NCBI GenBank assembly: GCA_011391185.1
Contig: JAABRB010000092.1
Coordinates: forward strand, 1 to 10,509
Length of the DNA stretch: 10,509 nt
Direction: 5' to 3'
Source: Betaproteobacteria bacterium
Lineage (GTDB): Bacteria; Pseudomonadota; Gammaproteobacteria; Burkholderiales; SG8-39
Positions 6,865-10,509 of this stretch are shown here, one piece after another; position 1 is the first letter of the stretch; the number at the start of each line of letters is the position of its first letter. The translations under genes were made by a program, and so were the position numbers. The notes below the pieces were generated by a model. The model did no database searches and was not told the DNA's origin. It saw only the letters and a list, made by a program, of their open reading frames with translations.

Positions 6865-8103
6865 TTACCGATCAGCGCGGGCGAGCACTGCATTCAAAAG
6901 AACGTTCACTCCGGCCTCGGTGCGGGCAAGCTCCGCGCGCTCGTTGTTGTTGTGCGTGATGCCGCCGGCGCAGGGAGTGAAGATCATCGCGGTGGGCGCA
7001 ACCTTGGAAATGTAATACGCGTCATGTCCCGCCTGGCTGTAGAGGTCGAGCGTCGGCACGCCGAGGCCCCGCGCCGCGTCGCGCAGCAGCGCGATGCAAT
7101 CCGGGTCGAACCTTTCGTCGCCGAATACCCACTGGTCCGCCATCCGAAAGTCGCATTTCGAGCGTTTCGCGCAGTCGTCGACTGCCTCGAGCAGTTCGGC
7201 CACCATACGATCAGCAGTATGCGGATCCGCGTGACGGACGTCGCAAGTGAGCTGTGCCCAGTCCGAAAGGATGCCCGGTTTGTTCGGCCACGCCACGAGG
7301 CGCGCGGCCGTGGCCTTGCCTTCGCTCGCGTGATAGCGCCAGCCGATATCGTTCACGGCGACGGCCAGCATGGCCGCGCCGACGAGCGCGTTCCGGCGCT
7401 TGTCCATCGGCCAGGGTCCGGTGTGCGCCGTCTCGCCTTTCACCTCGAAGATGAACCCGCGCGTCGCGTAGCCGCCGGTGACGATGCCGACATCCACGCG
7501 GCCTGCGTCCAGCACCGGGCCCTGCTCGATGTGCAGTTCGAAATACGCGTCGAGCGGCCGGCCGCCGATCGCTGCGTCACCGGCGTACCCGATGCGCTCG
7601 AGCTCGGCACCGAGCGCCCGGCCCTCGTCGTCGGTCCGCGCGAGCACCCATTCGCTCTCGAACACGCCCGCGAACGCCCCGGACGCGATCATCGGCGGCG
7701 AAAATCGCGCGCCCTCCTCGTTGGTCCAGGAAACGACCTCGATCGGGCGCCGGGTCTTGCGATCGAGATCGTTGAGTGTCCGCAGAATTTCCAGGCCCGC
7801 CAGCACGCCGATGACGCCATCGTATTTTCCGCCGTTCACTTGCGTGTCGAGGTGGCTCCCGATCACCACCGGCGCCGCGCCAACCTCGGTTCCCGCGCGC
7901 CGCGCAAAGATGTTGCCGACCCGGTCGATCGTGACCGCACACCCGGCCGCCTCGCACCACTGCACGAAGAGATCGCGCATGTCCCGGTCGGCGTCGGACA
8001 GCGCCACCCGCGCGAGTCCGCCGGGACGTCCGGGGCCGATCTCGCCGGAGGCCTCCACCGACTGCCAGTACCGCTGCGAATTGATCCGCTGGACGCTGCT
8101 CAT
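6865..8103 (-). CDS. M20-family Zn-dependent N-carbamoyl amino acid / beta-ureidopropionate amidohydrolase
   Basis: This 412-residue cytoplasmic enzyme belongs to the HyuC/AmaB/allantoate amidohydrolase group of M20 metallopeptidases. It hydrolyses a carbamoyl-type amide to give an amino acid, CO2 and ammonia. The expected ligands of a two-metal site are visible: His84 (GSHLDT), Asp95 (GGKYDGVIG), Glu130 (WTNEEGARF), His191 (FELHIEQGP) and His384 (GITHNNNE). Arg290 in CDVRHAD is the likely substrate-binding arginine from the dimerisation domain. The frame stays open far upstream, but the ATG at 8103 gives the normal family N-terminus and overlaps the upstream aminotransferase stop as ATGA. 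With that neighbour, beta-ureidopropionase (N-carbamoyl-beta-alanine) is the likeliest role. N-carbamoyl-L-amino acids or allantoate remain possible. The family is certain; the substrate is inferred. Confidence 0.92.
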   Translation of the reverse strand: MSSVQRINSQRYWQSVEASGEIGPGRPGGLARVALSDADRDMRDLFVQWCEAAGCAVTIDRVGNIFARRAGTEVGAAPVVIGSHLDTQVNGGKYDGVIGVLAGLEILRTLNDLDRKTRRPIEVVSWTNEEGARFSPPMIASGAFAGVFESEWVLARTDDEGRALGAELERIGYAGDAAIGGRPLDAYFELHIEQGPVLDAGRVDVGIVTGGYATRGFIFEVKGETAHTGPWPMDKRRNALVGAAMLAVAVNDIGWRYHASEGKATAARLVAWPNKPGILSDWAQLTCDVRHADPHTADRMVAELLEAVDDCAKRSKCDFRMADQWVFGDERFDPDCIALLRDAARGLGVPTLDLYSQAGHDAYYISKVAPTAMIFTPCAGGITHNNNERAELARTEAGVNVLLNAVLARADR

Positions 8104-9437
8104 GCCACGGTCTTCAGCACGTCGGCAACGGTGCCGAACAGTTGGTCGAGATGTGCCTTCTCGACAATCAGCGGCGGGCAGAACGCAATGCCCTCGCCGA
8201 TCGGCCGGACGTAGACGCCACGATCCCAGCACTTGGCGAACACCTCGAGCGCGCGCGCGCCCGGCGCGCCCGGCCGGGGGCCGAGTTCGACTGCGCCGAT
8301 CAGCTGCAGATTTCGTGTGTCGACGACGTTCGGTAGTCCACGCAGCGAGTGGATGCCGTCCTCGAAGTAGCTCGCGAGATCGCCCGCGCGGGTGAGCAGT
8401 CCCTCCTCGGCGTAGGCGTCGAGCGCGCCGAGCGCCGCGGCCGATGCGAGCGGGTGGCCCGAGTAGGTGTAGCCGTGGAAGAGCTCCACGCCGGGGCCAC
8501 TTGCGTTCATGAAGGTTTCGTAGATCTCCCGCTTCACCACGACGCCCCCGAGCGGCACCGCACCGCTGGTGATCCCTTTCGCGAACGTGAAGAGATCGGG
8601 CATGACGCCGAAAAACTGGCTCGCGAAAGGCACGCCCAGCCGGCCGAAACCGGTGATCACTTCGTCGAAGATGAGCAGGATGCCGTGCCGGTCGCAGATC
8701 TCGCGCAATCGCTTGAGATAACCTGCAGGCGGGACGAGCACGCCGCCCGCGCCCGAAACCGGCTCGACGATTACGGCCGCGATGTTGGATGCGTCGTGCA
8801 GAGGGATGAGCCGCGTCTCGAGCTCGTCGGCGAGCTCGGTGCCGGTGGCGGCCTGGCCGCGCGCAAACGCGCGCGTCTGGAGATCCTGCGTGTGGCGCAG
8901 GTGATCGACGTTTCCGAGCAGCGTCGGTGCGAAGCTCTTCCGGTTCGCCGACATGCCGGAGACCGACAGGCCGCCGATGTTCACGCCATGGTAGGCGCGC
9001 TCGCGGCCGATAAATATCCGCCGCGCGCCCTCGCCGCGCAGTTTGTTGTAGGCAACCACGATCTTGAGTGCCGTGTCGACCGCCTCGGAGCCCGAATTCG
9101 TGAAGAAGACATGGTCGAGCCCCGGAGGCGCGAGCGCCGCGATCCGGTGCGCAACCTCGAAGGGGCCCGGGTGCCCGAGGCCGAAGCTCGAGGCGAAATC
9201 GAGCACGCCCGCCTGCTTGCGGATGCGCTCGACGATCCGCGGATGGCAGTGTCCGGCGTTGACACACCAGAGCGTCGACAGACCGTCGAGGACCTGCTTG
9301 CCCTCGGCCGTCGTGAAGTGAACCCCCTGCGCGGACGCCACCAGCCGGGGCGTCTTCTTGAACGCACGATTGCTGGTGAAGGGCATCCAGTAGGCGTCGA
9401 GGTCGAGCGACGATTTGTCGAGCGTCACGGTATTCAT
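8100..9437 (-). CDS. Omega-amino acid (beta-alanine):pyruvate aminotransferase, class III
   Basis: This 445-residue class III PLP aminotransferase closely resembles the beta-alanine:pyruvate transaminase of pseudomonads, including the N-terminal LDAYWMPFTSNR and LWCVNAGHCHP signatures. It would convert beta-alanine and pyruvate to malonate semialdehyde and L-alanine. Visible residues are the phosphate-binding NSGSEAVDTALK (114-125), AYHG stacking motif (148-151), FDEVITGFGR with Asp258, FAKGIT with Schiff-base Lys287, and Arg411 in VRPIGEG, the expected carboxylate-binding arginine. The ATG at 9437 has GGAG six bases upstream. Its stop overlaps the start of the amidohydrolase by 4 bases, so the two are probably translated together, which supports a role in pyrimidine-derived beta-alanine use. 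Related enzymes accept other omega-amino acids or amines, so exact specificity is inferred. Confidence 0.92.
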   Translation of the reverse strand: MNTVTLDKSSLDLDAYWMPFTSNRAFKKTPRLVASAQGVHFTTAEGKQVLDGLSTLWCVNAGHCHPRIVERIRKQAGVLDFASSFGLGHPGPFEVAHRIAALAPPGLDHVFFTNSGSEAVDTALKIVVAYNKLRGEGARRIFIGRERAYHGVNIGGLSVSGMSANRKSFAPTLLGNVDHLRHTQDLQTRAFARGQAATGTELADELETRLIPLHDASNIAAVIVEPVSGAGGVLVPPAGYLKRLREICDRHGILLIFDEVITGFGRLGVPFASQFFGVMPDLFTFAKGITSGAVPLGGVVVKREIYETFMNASGPGVELFHGYTYSGHPLASAAALGALDAYAEEGLLTRAGDLASYFEDGIHSLRGLPNVVDTRNLQLIGAVELGPRPGAPGARALEVFAKCWDRGVYVRPIGEGIAFCPPLIVEKAHLDQLFGTVADVLKTVA

Positions 9438-9443
9438 CTCTTG

Positions 9444-9447
9444 CTCC
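9444..9447 (-). promoter_or_regulatory. Ribosome binding site of the class III aminotransferase
   Basis: GGAG on the minus strand lies six bases before the ATG at 9437, in the 34-base gap after the DUF2189 gene. I see no promoter in this short gap, which suggests read-through from the upstream genes. Confidence 0.6.
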
Positions 9448-9471
9448 GCGATTCAGACTTGATCGGGAATA

Positions 9472-10254
9472 CTAGTCTGCCTGCGAAACGACATCCCGGT
9501 ACGCGTGCCACGTGGCGAGCCCGACCAGTGGCAAAACCAGGACGAGCCCCACATAGAGCGTGGCGAATCCGGCCGCGGTCAACACCACGATGATCGCCGC
9601 CCAGGCGAGCATCGGCCAGAAGTTGACCCGCAGCGCGTTGAAGCTCGTGATCATCGCGGTGAGGGTATCCATCTTCTCGCGATCGAGAAGCATCGGGAGC
9701 GACACCACCGATGTGGCGAACACGAACAGCGCGAAGCCGAATCCCGCTGCGAGGTAGGCGGCCACGAAAGTGAGCGCCTCAGGGCTTGCCATGACGTCCT
9801 TGAGCAACGATGAAGCCGACGGCGGCGCCCCTTCGAGGAAGAGCGCCACGACGACGATCGAGATGCGTATCCAGACCGCGAGCAGCAGCGCCAGGATGAG
9901 CGCATAGAAGCCGATCGACGACACGTTCGCCTTCCAGGCGCGCATCGTTGGTCCGATTATCACGTGCTCGCCCCGCTGCACTCGTCGTGCGATGTCGTAC
10001 ACGCCCATGAGCAGAAACGGACCCACGAGCAGGAAACCCGTGACCAGCGCAAGCTCGACCGCCCCGGTGCCCGGCGAGTTCGCGAGCGCGGCGCCCATCG
10101 CCGCCAGCACGACGCCATAGAAGAGGCTCGGCACCGGTGCCTTGCGGAAATCCGCCCACCCCGCGCGCAGCCAGCGAACGGGAGCGTCCATCCCGACTTC
10201 CCGGATCTCCGGAAACGGCGAGCCGCGCGCCGACTCACGCTCTTCCCCGCTCAT
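9472..10254 (-). CDS. DUF2189-family integral membrane protein
   Basis: The product is a 260-residue inner-membrane protein of unknown function that I recognise as DUF2189. Family features are the short polar N-terminus leading into VRWLRAGWADFRKAP, the SVVSLPMLLDR segment (182-192) and the C-terminal PLVGLATWHAYRDVV (242-256). Hydrophobic stretches near 41-59, 66-86, 113-140, 160-182, 213-233 and 234-249 suggest about six membrane segments. There is no signal peptide. A GGAGGAG stretch lies a few bases before the ATG at 10254, a strong Shine-Dalgarno. It sits 54 bases after the carboxymuconolactone decarboxylase-like gene and 34 before the aminotransferase, all on one strand, so co-transcription is likely. 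A transport role for cluster metabolites is possible, but nothing in the sequence shows it. Confidence 0.85.
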   Translation of the reverse strand: MSGEERESARGSPFPEIREVGMDAPVRWLRAGWADFRKAPVPSLFYGVVLAAMGAALANSPGTGAVELALVTGFLLVGPFLLMGVYDIARRVQRGEHVIIGPTMRAWKANVSSIGFYALILALLLAVWIRISIVVVALFLEGAPPSASSLLKDVMASPEALTFVAAYLAAGFGFALFVFATSVVSLPMLLDREKMDTLTAMITSFNALRVNFWPMLAWAAIIVVLTAAGFATLYVGLVLVLPLVGLATWHAYRDVVSQAD

Positions 10255-10308
10255 CGCCTCCTCCAGACGTGGGTACGCGTCGCCCGGCAGTTCGATCAGG
10301 AAACGCTG

Positions 10309-10509
10309 CTAGATCTTGAGTTCCGTGAACACTTCCTTGGCGACCTTGAAGCTCTCCAGCGCGGCGGGCGCCCCGCAATAGACGCCCACCTGCAGGAAAA
10401 TCTCGGCCATTTCCTCTTTCGTCACGCCGTTGTTCACCGCGCCCTTGAGGTGCAGCTTCAGCTCGTTCGATCGATTCGTCGCCGCAAGCATCGCGAGATT
10501 GAGCATGCT
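10309..10509 (-). CDS. Carboxymuconolactone decarboxylase-family protein (C-terminal part)
   Basis: Only the last 67 codons lie in the window; the gene continues past the right edge, and the methionine at 10506 is internal. The visible sequence (SMLNLAMLAATNRSNEL, then GVTKEEMAEIFLQVGVYCGAPAALESFKVAKEVF) matches the AhpD-like helical fold of gamma-carboxymuconolactone decarboxylases. Those enzymes act in the protocatechuate branch of the beta-ketoadipate pathway. The LQVGVYCGAPAALESF stretch is closer to PcaC-type proteins than to AhpD, because no CxxC redox motif is visible. Many family members next to unrelated catabolic genes have unknown substrates, so aromatic degradation should not be assumed. 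It is probably transcribed with the DUF2189 gene 54 bases downstream. Confidence 0.85.
   Translation of the reverse strand, partial: SMLNLAMLAATNRSNELKLHLKGAVNNGVTKEEMAEIFLQVGVYCGAPAALESFKVAKEVFTELKI

Noticed and set aside
6488..7015. Several 60-160 codon open frames across the 6492-6864 intergenic region
   Set aside because: Their translations are readings of the palindromic repeats and flanking antisense sequence; none has an independent motif or convincing ribosome binding site.
6865..9267. 800-residue version of the amidohydrolase starting inside the aminotransferase gene
   Set aside because: The extra N-terminal part is an off-frame reading of the aminotransferase. The family N-terminus begins at the ATG at 8103, which overlaps the aminotransferase stop.

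Overview
This is GC-rich, tightly packed bacterial chromosome. The gene content and the nudJ-mnmA neighbour pair point to a proteobacterium. The best guess is a betaproteobacterium or a close relative, by family resemblance only, since there is no rRNA or other lineage marker in the window. Eight protein genes can be supported: seven complete and one cut by the right edge. No tRNA, rRNA, CRISPR array, transposase or phage gene was seen.

Layout. Positions 1-179 are non-coding and hold a symmetrical palindromic repeat that probably also terminates mnmA transcription. Positions 180-2932 are a minus-strand operon read right to left: a class I PLP aminotransferase, a NudJ-type Nudix hydrolase and the tRNA 2-thiouridylase MnmA. 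Its genes abut (TGA next to ATG) or overlap by 4 bases (ATGA). Positions 2933-3110 are a divergent promoter region. Positions 3111-6491, plus strand, encode a very large MscK/MscM-type mechanosensitive channel with a signal peptide, a long alpha-helical periplasmic domain, about 11 membrane segments and a C-terminal MscS core. Positions 6492-6864 separate two convergent genes and are filled with hairpins and a second, disrupted copy of the palindromic repeat. Positions 6865-10509, minus strand, form a second gene cluster: a carboxymuconolactone decarboxylase-family protein (partial), a DUF2189 membrane protein, an omega-amino acid (beta-alanine):pyruvate aminotransferase and an M20-family N-carbamoyl-amino-acid/ureidopropionate amidohydrolase.

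How the genes fit together. The last two enzymes overlap by 4 bases and could act in sequence: N-carbamoyl-beta-alanine to beta-alanine, then to malonate semialdehyde. These are the last steps of reductive pyrimidine breakdown. The nudJ-mnmA pair is a housekeeping arrangement also found in E. coli.

I see no clear new multi-gene system. The most notable non-coding signal is the repeat family. Four modules at two loci have constant flanks (CACCCC and CACCCC[TCC]) around a 14-base core. The core sequences differ between copies, but each folds into the same short hairpin (6-bp stem, 3-base loop), with compensating changes in the stem.
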